In this document: positions 48,971 to 61,409 of the stretch, one piece after another
Layout of the letters: every line of letters begins with the position of its first letter
How positions within the stretch are numbered: position 1 is the stretch's first letter
From: Nautilus pompilius
Lineage: Eukaryota; Mollusca; Cephalopoda; Nautilida; Nautilidae
Direction: 5' to 3'
DNA: 64,000 nt
Assembly (NCBI GenBank): GCA_018389105.1
Contig: JACATO010000991.1
Location: 1,118,001 to 1,182,000, forward strand
Translations under genes and position numbers: made by a program
Notes under the pieces: generated by a model
The model's input: only the letters and a program-made list of their open reading frames with translations
The model's database searches: none
What the model was told of the DNA's origin: nothing

Positions 48971-50064
48971 TACTGGCCGGCCACTTTATTAGGACTTACA
49001 TGGTTCAATCACCTTTTCCCCAAATAACAGCCATGATACAATGTGGCACAAAAACCTCAAGGTGCTAGGTGTCCTGAGAGACATTTCCCCGTTCAGTCAT
49101 TAATATTGTATATGATGCATGGAGTAAGGTAGTCAAGAGAGGCAGAATGTCTTTTAAGTTCATCCTACAGATGCTAAATTGGATTAAGATTCGGGAATTG
49201 TCCTGGCCATAGGAGTTGCCTGAAATCTTTGTCATCTTCCCCAAAACCATGAATGTACAATGTAGACACAGTAGATAGGAGTAATGCCAGCTTGGAAGTA
49301 GCCATCCCTATCATGGTGCACATAAGCATGGTTATTGATTAGAATGAGGTAAGCTTTAGCATTAGTTCTGCCTTCTGAAGGGACCAAAAAGCCTCAAGAA
49401 TGCCAACACAAACGACCCAAACCATGACTCCACCACCAAAGCCCCGGGCAGTTGGGACCACACAAAACAAGTGATTTAGTGCAAGAAAGAGTGAAACAGG
49501 AAGCACCAAACGACATCACTTTTTTCTAGTCCTTCCTAGTCCAATGTCTGTACTCCTTACATACCATGAAGCGTCTTTTCGCTTTGGTGCTAAGATCAAT
49601 GGTTTACGCATTTGTCTTGTACTGTCCTTGTCCATTTGTACTTTGCAAGGTACAGCTGGACATGCGTGGTTTCCCTACATTGAATAACTTTGTCAGTTGG
49701 TCTGTTGCTTGATGATGGTTGGATTTTGTTATCCTAAGTAGCTTTTCCCTCTTTCTGTCACTACAGATTTACAGCCACAATTACCTGTTGTAGCAGAAAT
49801 TTTCTTCACTTTTTACCATTGCTGAATAACTTGAATGACTGATATCTTTGAACAGCCTACCAATAAAACTGCTTTGGCCACTGTGACAGCTGCTAGACAT
49901 GCCCCTTCTCTTGTGCCTCTTCTGAACATTGCAATACCTTTTCCTTTTCGTATATATGCTTGTCTGAGTCGTATATAGTGCTACAGTGATTCCCTTTCAC
50001 ATAATGTCATCAACTTAATCTACATCTGTGGGCACACAGGTCCTTACGAACTGACCAGCCAGTG
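48971..50064 (-). mobile_element. Tc1-like element with terminal inverted repeats, decayed
   Basis: The ends TACTGGCCGGCCAC and, read inward from the right, CACTGGCTGGTCAG are inverted repeats bordered by TA (48969-48970 and 50065-50066). Minus-strand pieces include GLWWWSHGLGR / GGGVMVWV (the GGGSVMVWG block), HDRDGYFQAGITP (the FQQDNARPH region, badly eroded), and WPGQFPNLNPI.HL.DELKRH, the third catalytic block. All are spread over several frames with stops, so it is old. The length of 1094 bp is shorter than the usual 1.3-1.6 kb, so some internal sequence is lost. Confidence 0.85.
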
Positions 50065-51356
50065 TATGTAATCTCAGTTATAGGAAACCACTAAAAGGAC
50101 TTTGGTTGCCTAGTTTGCTATTTACTGCAATGGTAGGATGTCCAGCCATTCATATTCAAATAGAATATCAACAGAATGTCAGACCGGCACTGATGGTAGC
50201 CAATCACTTTCTGTGATCCATGTCACTCTATGATATTTGAGGGCTTAATATATTTCAAATATTATGCTACTTGCAAAATTTTTTAAGAAAATCTTTTTCA
50301 AAAGTAAAAAAAAAACGAAAAAGAAAATTGTACAACTCTGTACAGCCGCCCAAAAAGAGTAGAGGGGGACAAAGTAGGTATTAAAATGTTAAATACAACA
50401 TAAATATAGCTGCACATTGCTGGTTACATAAGACTTAAGGTCCTCATAAGATCAGTGAATTTAGCTAACTGCATTTAGTTGGCTAAAAAAAAATAACAAC
50501 AACAAAAACTACCTAAGGAAAAAACAGCATTTTGTTGATTAGAATAGTTTAAAATATCTTAACATTAAAATCTTTCAGTTGAATATTAATTTAACCATAA
50601 CTAAGGTGACAGCATTAAAACGTACACATGGACATGCTACATTCCAATATTATTCATTAGTCGTGGCTGAATTTTGGTGAGTGCCTGCTCGATTCCCACC
50701 CAACAGTTTTACAAGTTTTGTATATTGATCTTTTTATACATAAAGAGTAAAGGAAAACAGTTTAGCTTTGTGTGTATAACCCAGATTTGATATGAAAGAG
50801 GGAGGTGGTGAATTTTCAAATATTTGAAAAAGAAAATAATTATGAGTTCTTTTAAGGATATTATCCATGTAAGAAAACAATCCTAAAATCTTATTGAAAA
50901 TTTAAACAGGGTCAGTCAAAACATGCAGATTTCATGCATTGATATAGTCTTTGAACTAAGGACCCACTTGCTCTTGATTGTACTCAAAAAAAAAAAGAAC
51001 TTGTGAGAGGCAATCACCATCCATCTTCGCGATAGTGCACAAAAATCTAAGTGGTACCATGCTGGTATTCCTTACGATCATTCTGAAGAACTAGCTTTAG
51101 TGTCATTAAGACATGAAATTCATTCTTCCATCATTGACAGACAAGCAAGTACTTGCATACTTCTACCTATTTCTTATTTATTTGTATAGTTTAGGAAAAG
51201 AAATCAACTCTGCTTTTTGTTGCTAAAACCACCATAATAAATGAACAGAAATTCAGTAACAGTGCCACTTTAGAAGACAAAGAACTTTTATGAATAATTA
51301 TGATTTTAAATTCCTCAAACATGTCTGAAATAACTTAAAAACTGATTATTTCATTA
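50065..51356. other. AT-rich stretch, nothing recognised
   Basis: No supported feature. Confidence 0.5.
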
Positions 51357-52771
51357 CCATATTTTTGGGGCCTTTAGGTCAATGTGGAGTATAAGCCAAA
51401 TTGGCTAATTTTCCCATTTTTCTTTCCTTCATTCACAAATAAGTTGATTTAGGGTACAAGACAAGGCTAGATCAACCAACTACAGTAATTAGCCAAACTT
51501 TCAACCAATAAGAACAATACATCAAATTATTCATAACACTGTCACATCACATCATCTACAGTACTTCTAAGCTCATGAATATTAATGAGATGTTTGTGCA
51601 TATCACTGAACTACTTTATTGGACAGTCTTCTGAATAAATGGGGTGGTGAAATAGTTTTTCAACATGTTTATAATTATGGAGAAATATTTGAAACAAACT
51701 GCAAATATTATTATTGGTTCTGGTATTGAAAGCTCAGTGTCTGTTTTTAGTTACTGCATAACATCAGTGACATCAGGTGATCCTCTGACATTTCCACTTT
51801 GTTCAATCGGCTTCTTTAAAAAGCCAAATGTATCACTTTTATGTATCTTCATCACTTTTAATTTATTCTAAGATATTACAGCACATTCAAATTCTGAGAT
51901 GTAACTCTCAATTTCATTTTTGATAGCATGCTGATATCCAACTTTTGTTTCAAGTTGTCTGACATTTAGGGTTCACAACTAAGCCAACACAGAGGTCAAG
52001 ATGCTCAGCTGTTTCCTGATTGGATAATGTGACACACATTCCAGAAACCATCATGGTGAATACAGTACACCAGGAAAAAAGAAAGAAAGGCAAAATGTAA
52101 AGACAGCAATCATCACTTGTGATTTGTTTGGCCTTTAGTCTCAGCTGTACAGTAGTAAGTCCATAGTACATGGTGCATTGGGTTAGCACACATTTCTCTA
52201 ACTTATCCTCATTGTTAGTCCACCAAGCTTTGCATTCGCGATTTGCCTTCTGAGATTTCTTCAAAATCTGTAATGTAACCTTTGCTTTATGCCTGTCCCT
52301 AACATATTTCTTGCTGACACAGTATTTCCTGTGTGCAGCCATATTACCACTATTTTCTTCAGTGAACATGACATCATCATCCATCTTACAAGCTGTCATG
52401 TATGACTTGCATGACGTCATGAGAGGCATTTTGAGATGAGGTAGAGAATTTGTTTAAGGGTATTTATACATGTAATTCAAATTTAGAAGAATAACTAGAA
52501 TGTAATTGGTGAGTGTGTGCCTGTTATTGATTGGATAATTTTGTATGCTTTAGTGAGCATATTAATGGTAAACTGCTCATCCAATTGATAAGCCTCCTGG
52601 ACAGCAATTTCTGTAATTTGTTTCAAATTAAATATTTTACAGTTTATTTTAAAAAAAATAACACTTTGTCATTACAAATTTTTTTTATTAAAGTAAATTC
52701 AATGACTATAGATAAGTCAAAGTCCAGATTTGGGGGGGTTGGAGTATCGTCTCATAGGCCAAAAAATGTGG
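51357..52771 (-). mobile_element. Pogo-type element with TIRs and a transposase DNA-binding domain
   Basis: The ends CCATATTTTTGGGGCC and, read inward from the right, CCACATTTTTTGGCC are inverted repeats next to TA. They resemble the pogo-type ends that begin CCGTATTTTT(C/T)GG and carry TATAAG-type steps, and TATAAG follows on the left. The minus-strand frame starting at 52429 supplies the transposase N-terminus (see next entry). No DDE block was found in the remaining part, so this 1.4-kb copy is an internally deleted derivative. Confidence 0.75.
52060..52429 (-). pseudogene. Pogo/POGK-type transposase, N-terminal HTH and CENP-B-like DNA-binding region only
   Basis: From the ATG at 52429: MPLMTSCKSYMTACKMDDDV, then FTEENSGNMAAHRKYCVS, then KKYVRDRHKAKVTLQILKK, then ANRECKAWWTNNEDKLEKCV and TTVQLRLKAKQI. 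These match the first and second DNA-binding helices of POGK-like transposases (AA..K..VSEK.VR.WRK, then K..WP..E..L..WV and ST.Q(I/L)R.KA.(E/Q)I). Some expected Trp and Arg are altered. Past about 52060 the frame no longer resembles a transposase. Without the catalytic domain it could at most bind DNA. Confidence 0.82.
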
Positions 52772-53585
52772 TACTTTCCTTGTTAGGTAAAAACTTTGTT
52801 CCTGTTATTACAACTAAACTACTTTTGTTCTCTTGTCCAACAGCACTAGCTGTTACCATACTTGTTCATGAGAGTTTTTTTTATTTTCTCAAGAACCTAA
52901 TGTCACTAAAGATTTTCTTAAGACACAAAAGAATTCATTTCACACTTTGGCTTCAAAAAAAAAGGTTAATATATAATTCATTAATATGTTCTGTAAAGTG
53001 TTTGGCATGAATTATACTTTGGTTCATAGGATTTGACATCTTGCAATAAATAAAAAAATCCATATGCATAAAGCCAAAGTTATTAAGTTTTTTGGAAAAG
53101 AAAATAAAAATAAACGGTAGTCTTTTCCACAACGTAGGTTTTATTCTGTATCTCAAAACAGCTTTTAATTGCCTGCCAAAAGCTTCTGAGAGAAGTAGAA
53201 TAATAGAATAATAGAAAACACAGAAATATCCAGAAGACAAACAAATTCTAAGAAAAACTTTCAAAGTTCTGTCAAATACTGTTTGTTTTTGCTAGCATGG
53301 AAACAGAAATGAAAATTTCTCTGTAGTTCTACTCTGCCATCAAGCCAGCTGCTCTTTGAACTCGGATCCTGAATGGATGGTACAACAAACTCTTATGCTA
53401 AAATCAAATCACATGGCATTTTCAAATGACTGGAAATTACCAAAAATTATGCTGACTTTATTTAAACAATTACTCATAGAGCTAGATAAAGGAAAAAAAA
53501 AATTTTTTTTTTAAATTCTATTATTCTACAAAAGAAATTAAATTTTTAAAAAAAAATCAATTATTTTGCATTTATACAAATAGAC
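52772..53585. other. AT-rich stretch, nothing recognised
   Basis: An open frame across 52531-53010 is spurious: it crosses the pogo end and has no family match. Confidence 0.5.
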
Positions 53586-53850
53586 GCCCTTTATGTCACC
53601 TGGGGTGCATTTGGACCCCACTAGTAATCCTTAGATCTGTATTCCTCAGTACCAGTTCAACCATAGTGGTTGTGATACAGTACCTTACTCATTAATATAA
53701 CCCTTTGTAACTACAAATCCACATTGCTCCAACCGTGTTCGGCAGTATGACTATATTTGACTGAATATATGGCTAGTTCAATGTAAATACTAACGGCTCT
53801 AGGTTCACTTCAGATGACATTCATTAAAAACTGACATGGTATACGGAGGG
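53586..53850. mobile_element. Short piggyBac-like MITE, copy A
   Basis: It begins CCCTTTATGTCACCTGGGG then TGCATTTGGACCCCA and ends GGTATACGGAGGG. It aligns over its length with the reverse complement of the element at 59856-60072: shared pieces include CACCTGGG(G)TGCATTTG, AGATCTGTATT(C/G)CTCAG, AGTACCTT(A/C)CTCATTAATA and GGTATAC(G/A)GAGGG. Its flanks are no longer TTAA, so it is the older of the two. It has no coding capacity. Confidence 0.65.
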
Positions 53851-55374
53851 ATAGAAGTTATTCAAAAGATTGCTTGGATTTCTGGAATTATCAGTAGTTC
53901 CAATAACTTTATTTTACTCTTTTTTTGTAAATTCCTGCATTAAAAGAAAAAAAAAATGATAAGATTTTAAAAATAAAACAACATAAGATATGCTAAACAG
54001 AAAACAATAACATTATTAATACAAATCAACACTGTAACATTTAGTTATTACAGAGTAGAAAGTTTTTTTTCTTCATTTGAATATGGATTTTGCAGATAGT
54101 TTTGAAAAGCAAGAAATGCTCCATCTTTGGCTGCTGCTGTCTCCTAAAACCTAAATTCCAGAACGGGTACTTCACTGCACATATTTCAGATGTCTGGCAG
54201 GCTTATGTCGGTATAACAATAAATCAGAGCATTTATACGTGACTGGTTTCCATTTCCACAAAAACTAATATAAAAATATAAGAATGCTGTTAAGGATAGT
54301 GACAGACTGAAAGGTAATTCACAAAAATGATTTGGGGAAAAGAATTTATAAAGAGTCATAACCTACAATTCTATAAACATCGTAGTAGATTGGACATCTT
54401 AGGTAGTTTTTCAGTAATAAAGTGGTGAATTAAAGAACAGTCTGCTTTACAGAGTGGTGAAATGTGATGAGTTAATTCCTTTAAGAATGCATTAAGTAGT
54501 TAAGCTTTAAGATAAGCAACTTCCTGCTACTTTACAAAAAGCAATGGTAGTTTTCACTTTTATTTTTAAAAAAACTTTGTTTGTTCTGCTGAAAAACTGA
54601 TATAAAATGAACATCCAGATGTTATAATAATTCGTGACTGAGCAGAGAAGCTGCGGCATTGAAGAAAACTTAATGGAAAAGCTAGAGAGTTCAGTTCAGA
54701 GATTCTGAGTGTTATTTAATCAAAACATTATAGAATTGTTGCCTGGTTCTTGCTTTAAACATTACATTCTCTCTCCATCTCTCTCCCCATCTCTCTCTCT
54801 CTCTCTGTTTGAAAATTTGTGTTTTAGACCAAAAATAATGAGATGTACAGTGAATCAATAAAATATTCAACAAGTCTTTTGACAAGATGGTTTCTGAAAT
54901 GTGTTTTCATAGATGGGCTGTACACTGTTTTCAAGAAGAGCAGATGCAGCAAGAAAAAATGTTGCAAGTATCTTCAACTTTATTTGCTAATTATATATTA
55001 AGCATTGTGGTGAGAAGATTTCTGCCAAACATTTGTTTAAAATTGCAGAATGTCAATTGAAATCGCACATTCACATTTTTAATATATAGTATGACTATTC
55101 TTGGTCTTGTTAACAATTTTCAAATGTTTCAGCAAGGAAGCAACAAAACTTCTACAGCATTCATTAAGGTCTGACTCGTACTCTTTGACAAAGTTTTTTA
55201 ACCGACTCAATGATGTATACTTTCTCTGGTTCACTCTTCAAATTTTACCAGTCATTCAATTGGGTTTAGATATAGAAACTATGCAGGCCAGTTTGACACA
55301 TCTGTCTTTTTCATATAGTCTGATATGTTGTGCCATAGGCCAATGTCTACAAGAGAGACAACCCTGGCAAAAGA
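53851..55374. other. AT-rich stretch with CT microsatellite
   Basis: A (CT)n run lies at about 54769-54807. Nothing else was recognised. Confidence 0.5.
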
Positions 55375-55615
55375 GAGTAGTGCTGTGGTTGTCTGCTAGG
55401 TAGCATTGCCAGTAAAATGCCACGAGAGCAGCAGCACTTCCAACTTCGGCAGGAAAAACCCCACTAGAATCCTTCATTTTCAGAAATGGAAGGAAATTCA
55501 TGCAGCTAGCTGATAAAGAATAAGAATAAATCATGCTAGGGAGACACATCAAACCAAGAGAGTTCCCTGCAGGTGTCAGACTTGTGCCCACAGCACCACT
55601 AGTCTCATAGTTTAT
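55375..55615 (-). repeat. tRNA-derived SINE copy, old
   Basis: On the minus strand, a weak B box (AAGTCTGACACCTGC) is followed by a body with TTCTAGTGGGGTTTTTCCTG then CCGAAGTTGG, and a 3' part GCATTTTACTGGCAATGCTA then CCTAGCAGACAACCAC. The same order and wording occur in the copy at 57.4-57.65 kb. Confidence 0.6.
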
Positions 55616-57404
55616 ATATATATATACTGAAATCATTGTCCTGCTAGAAAATATAATCTTTTCAATAGTTTTCTTGACCATCTCTCAATTTCAACTGGCC
55701 AATTCCTTTTGCCTTCATATAACCCACTCAATAAAATTTTATCCTAAATCTTTGGGAGATTTTTCTTTTTTTATGAGCTCCTTTTAAAATTGTAATCAAT
55801 ATTTAACCATTTTTTAAAGCTGGTAAATGGTTTCTTCCTGGCCCAATCTTCCATGCAATGAACTTTTTTACTCTCTGGAAATTAATAACGATTGCTCACC
55901 AAGCTATGTAGCATTTTCTTTTTTTTTCCTCTTCTTTTATCATTTTTATTTTTCTGACTTTCCTCTCCCTTATTTTCCTAAGATGATCATTTTTAAGTTT
56001 ATTGATCATAGTTTTAGTTAATCCGTTGATGCTAGTAATTGCAATAATGGGATCACTTTTCTCTATGAAATCATTTGGGATCCAGAGGTGTAACTCGCTT
56101 TTTCATATCAGCTCTGCACCTTTTGGTTTTCATGTTGCGACGTAAAAGCACAATGAAACAGATCCGGCACAACAGAAATTAACTACATGGATCTACTCGA
56201 TGAAAGTGGTGCATCTGTGTATCCATCTTTTATTTTAGCCATATTTAGATTTAGAGAAATCCCAAAATCTGGTTGAATATTTATTTGGCAGCAAATTTCA
56301 AGCTACAATAAACAATGCATAATTAACATATGTAAGTGACGAGATCCACAACATTTCTATTCTTATTGTATCTGTTATACATAAAAACATCAGCTGACAT
56401 ACTTTACAGGTATGCAAACACATTTCAACAACAAAATTTGTCAAAAGACTGATTACACTGAGGTGATTTACTTTCTTTTTTTATTATTCAATGCATGCAG
56501 ATATTATGAAAATACTGTATTTTTTCACTTTAAATCATTGTTTCAATTAAAATAAATAAAATTGATCTTTGGATAGAAGTATCAAGATAAATGAATTTTC
56601 CACAATCAAAAATCTATATCAGAATTTAACAAATTGTTTCTTGTATTCAGTAAACCTCATGGATTTATTTGTACCAGCTTTACAACTTACTTGATTTTTA
56701 GTAGTGTACATATCAAAGATACAGACATTCCTTCAAATAAGCAACAACAAGGCATGCAGAGTCTAATCTAGGAACATAATATAATATAAATGATCATTTT
56801 GGGAGAACTGGTTATAAAATCATCCTGTGATACTGAAGTTTAGTCATGAATGTTCAATAAAAAAATTATGTACCCAATATAAGATGCAGATAAATTATCG
56901 GATATGTTTTCAGTCAGCTATTAGCTCCTTATGCATTCTGTCAACTGTGAAACGTGCACATTAATCAGAAAGTCTGATCAATACAGTATGACAAGAGTCA
57001 GGTCACATAACAAAAAAGAAAATACTGGAGCCAATACTGAGATAAAGTATCATGATGTAAACCTTTGAAATCCATAATCTTTTATAGGTAATTACAAGTA
57101 GAGCACTTTCTGCTTATATCTCTGTAAAGCAGCACCTTGCAAACAGTGAAGATGTCTATCCTTTAGGGTTTAGGCCATTAGTTCCTATCACAGTTGTTCT
57201 GCCAATGAAGATCTTGCATCTGTTCTACTATTTGAAAATATTTGCATCATATGATAATCAGTCATCTCTCTACCAAAATATTCAGTATTTTTACAGCTTA
57301 GATAAACTTGCACAAAATCGAAAAATAAATATGATGGAAAATCCTGGTATTAGTTTTAGCAGTGATCATGGTATTAATACTGTATTTATTTATTATTTTT
57401 GTAC
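55616..57404. other. AT-rich stretch, nothing recognised
   Basis: A short (TA)n run lies near 55613-55625. No supported gene. Confidence 0.5.
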
Positions 57405-57650
57405 ACCGGTGAGGAACTGCAGTGTTTTGATTGTCTGCTAGAAAGCATTGCCGATCTTTTTTGCCATGTGTGGTCTGGTACTGCCAACTTTGGCAGGCGA
57501 AATCCCTGCTAGAACTTTTCACTTTTTGGATGTGAGAGAAAACCCAAACAGTGCCAGGAAAAATGTCAAAATGAGACATTTTTCTGAGATTTGAATTCCG
57601 ATCTTAGGAATCCAGTAACCTTCCCACTGGACCACCACACCACCTATACT
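57405..57650 (-). repeat. tRNA-derived SINE, best copy of the family with the CTAGCAGACAA tail
   Basis: Minus-strand head: GTGGTGTGGTGGTCCAGTGG (A-box region) and GATCGGAATTCAAATCTCAG (B box). The body has TTTTCTCTCACATCCAAAAA, then TTCTAGCAGGGATTTC, then GCCTGCCAAAGTTGGCAG, and the 3' end is GCAATGCTTTCTAGCAGACA then ATC. It is the clearest member of a family also seen at 8.5, 14.3, 16.1 and 55.4 kb. The family resembles cephalopod tRNA-SINEs only in general plan; I cannot name it. Confidence 0.7.
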
Positions 57651-57889
57651 GTATCGTAACCCAGCAGAGAATGAGTCAGTGGAATTTTCCCCTGCAGTTT
57701 TTTGTTTGTTTGTTTTTTTTGTTGTTGATCTTCTGCTTAGTGTAAATGGTTAACTAAATACAAGAAGTCAAGTCAGTTTATTTTTCCCATCTGTGGATCA
57801 GCACATTCAATTCCTGTTTCCATGGTTACTTGTGGCAGATAAATGGCGGCTTGATACAGGTTCTTTCAAATTCAAAATAATCTCACTCA

Positions 57890-58745
57890 GTGAAGTGGCA
57901 AACATTAATGGGGTGATTGCCTGATGGTGGCACTAACAGAAGAAAGAGCTGTCACAGTGTTTTATACATTCAGTGGGCCAAAGCTTGCAAAATAACGAAA
58001 ACATATGGCGATGCACAAATTTTAGAGAAAATGGCTTTCTTTTGTCGAAGAAAATCAGCATCTACCAACAGATTTCAAAGAGAAATTAGCAAAGTTCCAG
58101 TAATATGCTGTTCCATTAAGAGATGTTACCTTTGTAATACAAAAAATTTAATGGGGGACCAAATGTCACTGTACAATGCCACAGCCTAAATGTGTATTAT
58201 CAAGAAAGGATCAGGCGAGGTGCTGATCAACATAACGAGCAACGAGTAGGCATGGAGCTGCACTCTACTGCTAATGGTTTTAAGTTGTCACCATATGCAG
58301 TTTTTAAATGCATAAAAGAATAAACTCTCTTTGAATTGTTTTATTATGAGAGTGAATGAAAGGATTGGTGAATGGTGAGAGCTTGTGTACAGCATCAGTG
58401 GTTTCATTGCCTCTAGAGTACTTTGAATCACATTTCCATGCTGATGCTTGGTGCATGCGAAGAAATTTTCATAAAATGATGAGACAGATCTTTTAACTCC
58501 AGGTGGAATAACTTCATAGTTGCTCACTTTAGTACATCGAATGAAAACAGGGAGGATAATTATAATTGTTTGGTGCCCAACAATAAAACCTGAAGTAGGT
58601 TTGGTTATGTGGGGGCTGGATGTCTGGCGTGAAATAGGGGATATGAAAATAACACGTCGTGACAAAACAATGACAGCAGACCATTCTTGCAGGACTGACC
58701 CTTTCCACTGTTTGGCGAGAGACTTTTTCTAGTGAGATTTTTTAG
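57890..58745 (+). pseudogene. POGK-type (pogo family) transposase relic, DDE region
   Basis: In order on the plus strand: ENQHLPTDFKEKLAKFQ with YAVPLRD (the LP.DL..KL..FQ..V..LR block before the DDE), MPQPKCVLSRKDQAR / CIIKKGSGEVLINITSNE (the MP...V...G...V...T.GNE block), FIMRVNERIGEW, and TPGGITS.LLTL (the IPGG.TS.LQPLDV block). These appear in several frames with stops, so the gene is dead. It supplies the catalytic half that the pogo element at 51.4-52.8 kb lacks, but it is a separate insertion. No terminal repeats were located. Confidence 0.75.
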
Positions 58746-59855
58746 TTTGGCATAAGTTATATACTGGGAAAACCAATTCTAGTTTCAGGAAAGCCAGGCT
58801 AGAAACTAACAGCATATCTATAATATATATTCTGCATCACATTAACATAAAAACGTAAAGCTGCCAAAATGAAAAACACAAAATACATTTAAAAACTGTT
58901 AAATATTAAATGATCAAATAATTTATTATTTTTTTTCCTTTGTTCATAAAACAAAAAAAAAATAATAATATCCTTTTATTTATTTGTATTCCTTCCTGGG
59001 TGACTCAAAGAGTTTAGTAACAAGAAACTTCATAGGCTGAAAATATCCAGGTAGAAAGAAAAATCAATTTCCTGAAAAAAATAATTGATAATAACACCCA
59101 GTGTACACAGCCAACCATAACAAACATAATTATCAGCAACAAATTCACAATTAAATTAAAATCAATTTTCATCAATCTTTTTACATGACAAGGTGTCCAC
59201 TTGCTTGAATATCTGACTGTACTGTATTTTGTACATATTATTCAAATTCGCACTAGGCTACTTCTAAAACTGAGAGCATAAAGCACTCTTTGAAAGACTG
59301 ACTCTTGATGACCCATGAACATTTGTTGCTAATATTTGATCACGTTATTTATTTATTAAAATACTATTATTATTTAAATATACCTTGTAGGTTTGTTTTT
59401 TTTCTAAGGTTCTGTGAGGAAATATCTATAAAAGCAATATTGTTTTTTTTATTATTATTATAGCCAAGCTAATTGCATTTACCATTACTGATTATCTCAT
59501 TTCAAGATTTCTCCTGGGATTTCCAGCTAGACAGAACCATCTTTCTGGACTTAGTATAATAATATAATTTTACAAAGCTTTCAGAAACACAGGCTAAAGT
59601 CTGTGGAGAATTCAAACAGAGTATGGATTTTTATTTGCCACAGCAAATTCATTTCTTAAAATGGCTTTTTCGTTTCCTTACAGTAAATTCAAAATTCCAG
59701 TCATGTGGCAAAAGTGGCTTCATCATTTGACTGTATCATATATTATGTCTATAAAAAAACCAAACAAGACCTTTAAAAGAAAATAAAGTTTCAGGAAATA
59801 TAGAAATAAAATTACTGATCTAATAATATACTTTACCTGCTCAAGCTACATTTAA
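58746..59855. other. AT-rich stretch, nothing recognised
   Basis: No supported feature. Confidence 0.5.
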
Positions 59856-60072
59856 CCCTCTGTATACCTCATTAGCTCCAGCATGAAAGGACTGGTATTT
59901 GTGTTTAACTGGCTGTATATTTAGTCAAACAGAGTTGTAATGTAAGTACAATACAGATTTGTTGATACCAAGAGTTCTATTAATGAGGAAGGTACTATAA
60001 ATCAATGGCTCAACTTTGCTGAGCAATACAGATTTAAAGAATAATGGGGTGCAAATGCACCCAGGTGGAGGG
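59856..60072. mobile_element. Short piggyBac-like MITE, copy B, with TTAA on both sides
   Basis: A 217-bp unit beginning CCCTCTGTATACC and ending GCACCCAGGTGGAGGG, with TTAA directly on each side (59852-59855 and 60073-60076). The terminal CCCTC is inverted at the other end. Next to the right end lies a small hairpin, GGGTGCAAATGCACCC. It aligns in reverse orientation with the copy at 53586-53850. It has no coding capacity and would depend on a piggyBac transposase elsewhere (inference). Confidence 0.72.
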
Positions 60073-61409
60073 TTAAAATATAAGCAGCTCAACAACAACA
60101 CATAAGAAAAAAAAATTCAATAATATAATAATAACAAACAAAATATCCTATATTTTTATGTTTAAGTTTAAAATTGAAAAAAATACAAACTTTATTTTTA
60201 AATAAACACAGCAAATTATAGAATTTTAGACAGGTTTTTGTTTAAGCACATCAAAACAGATACAGAAGCAGTGGCATAGGAAATAATCCACCAGTATGTT
60301 GTCTAAATATGCAGTTTATACTTTTATTATCATCTCATCCATTTCTGCGCATTGTTAGAAATTGTTCATTTTCCATTTAACTAAACCATTAAGCATATTT
60401 ACTTAATACATCTCAGGAGCCAACGAAAGCACATGGGGTCAAATATTCCAGTGATGCACCAGAATTTGCTGCCTGACCAGAATTCAGCAATATAATCTGA
60501 CAAATCAGCAGAAAGAAAGAAGTGTAGATAATTCTCCTCATTATACAGAAAAGGCTTCACCACTACCTGGCTAGCTAAAGAAAGTTGGAATTTAGGACCC
60601 TGAACATGGAATGTAATTATTTTGATTCTCCATACATTTGTCTAGCTCAGGAACCATATTCCAGTGAAAGTACAGATTATTTACTGCTTGAATTTGTGAA
60701 TAACATCACTGTTTGGCAATAGATGAGTTAAATAAGCTTTTTATAAATTTAAAAAATGCAAACAGAATGAACAACAATAATATTAAAGGTAAAACCAGTT
60801 CTGTGCCTATGCTTGAAAAAGGATTATGCATTGGGGAAAGGCAAGATAAATTAAAATTAAGGAAAATTGTGACTGCTATATTTTGATGGAGGAAAATCTC
60901 AGTATTTCTAAAAACAGCTTTGTATTGATAATTTGGAAAGTAAGACAAATGATTAAAAACTGAAGATTTTATGTCAATATAAAGAAGTCTGAAGAACCCA
61001 AAACAAGTGAATTAAATTTAATTGAAAATATCTGGAGATAGGATGAAATGAGAGAGAGAGAGAAAAAAAGCAAAACAGTCTGTTGCAAATGTTGCATCAT
61101 ATGCATATTTCATAAATTTATTATAAATTAATTAAATGTGGACTAAAATCACTGATTGATAGCATTGGGAAAAAATTAAAACTACCAGCAGTGATTTCTC
61201 TAAGATCTGACCATCCATAAGGGAGCTGGGTTTAACGAAACAACATCTCAGACTTATTAAACATTTTTAAAACTCAAAATCAGCATGTAAAATTCACATA
61301 CTCTTTTGATAGTTAATGACTCCATTACTATCATAAGCAGGGGCCTTAGAAAAGAAATTAGTGTTAAGAAATGTTTGAATACAGTTCTCGTGCTCCAGAA
61401 AATATACAG
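60073..61409. other. AT-rich stretch, nothing recognised
   Basis: A short (AG)n run lies near 61049-61066. No supported gene. Confidence 0.5.

Noticed and set aside
52531-53010. 159-codon plus-strand frame
   Set aside because: It crosses the right end of the pogo element into AT-rich flank and has no domain or bias suggesting a gene.
55256-55681. 141-codon minus-strand frame
   Set aside because: It lies over an old SINE copy; the translation has no family match.
60590-60620. Possible LINE endonuclease start (RTLNMECN-like wording)
   Set aside because: Only a few residues match and nothing recognisable follows.
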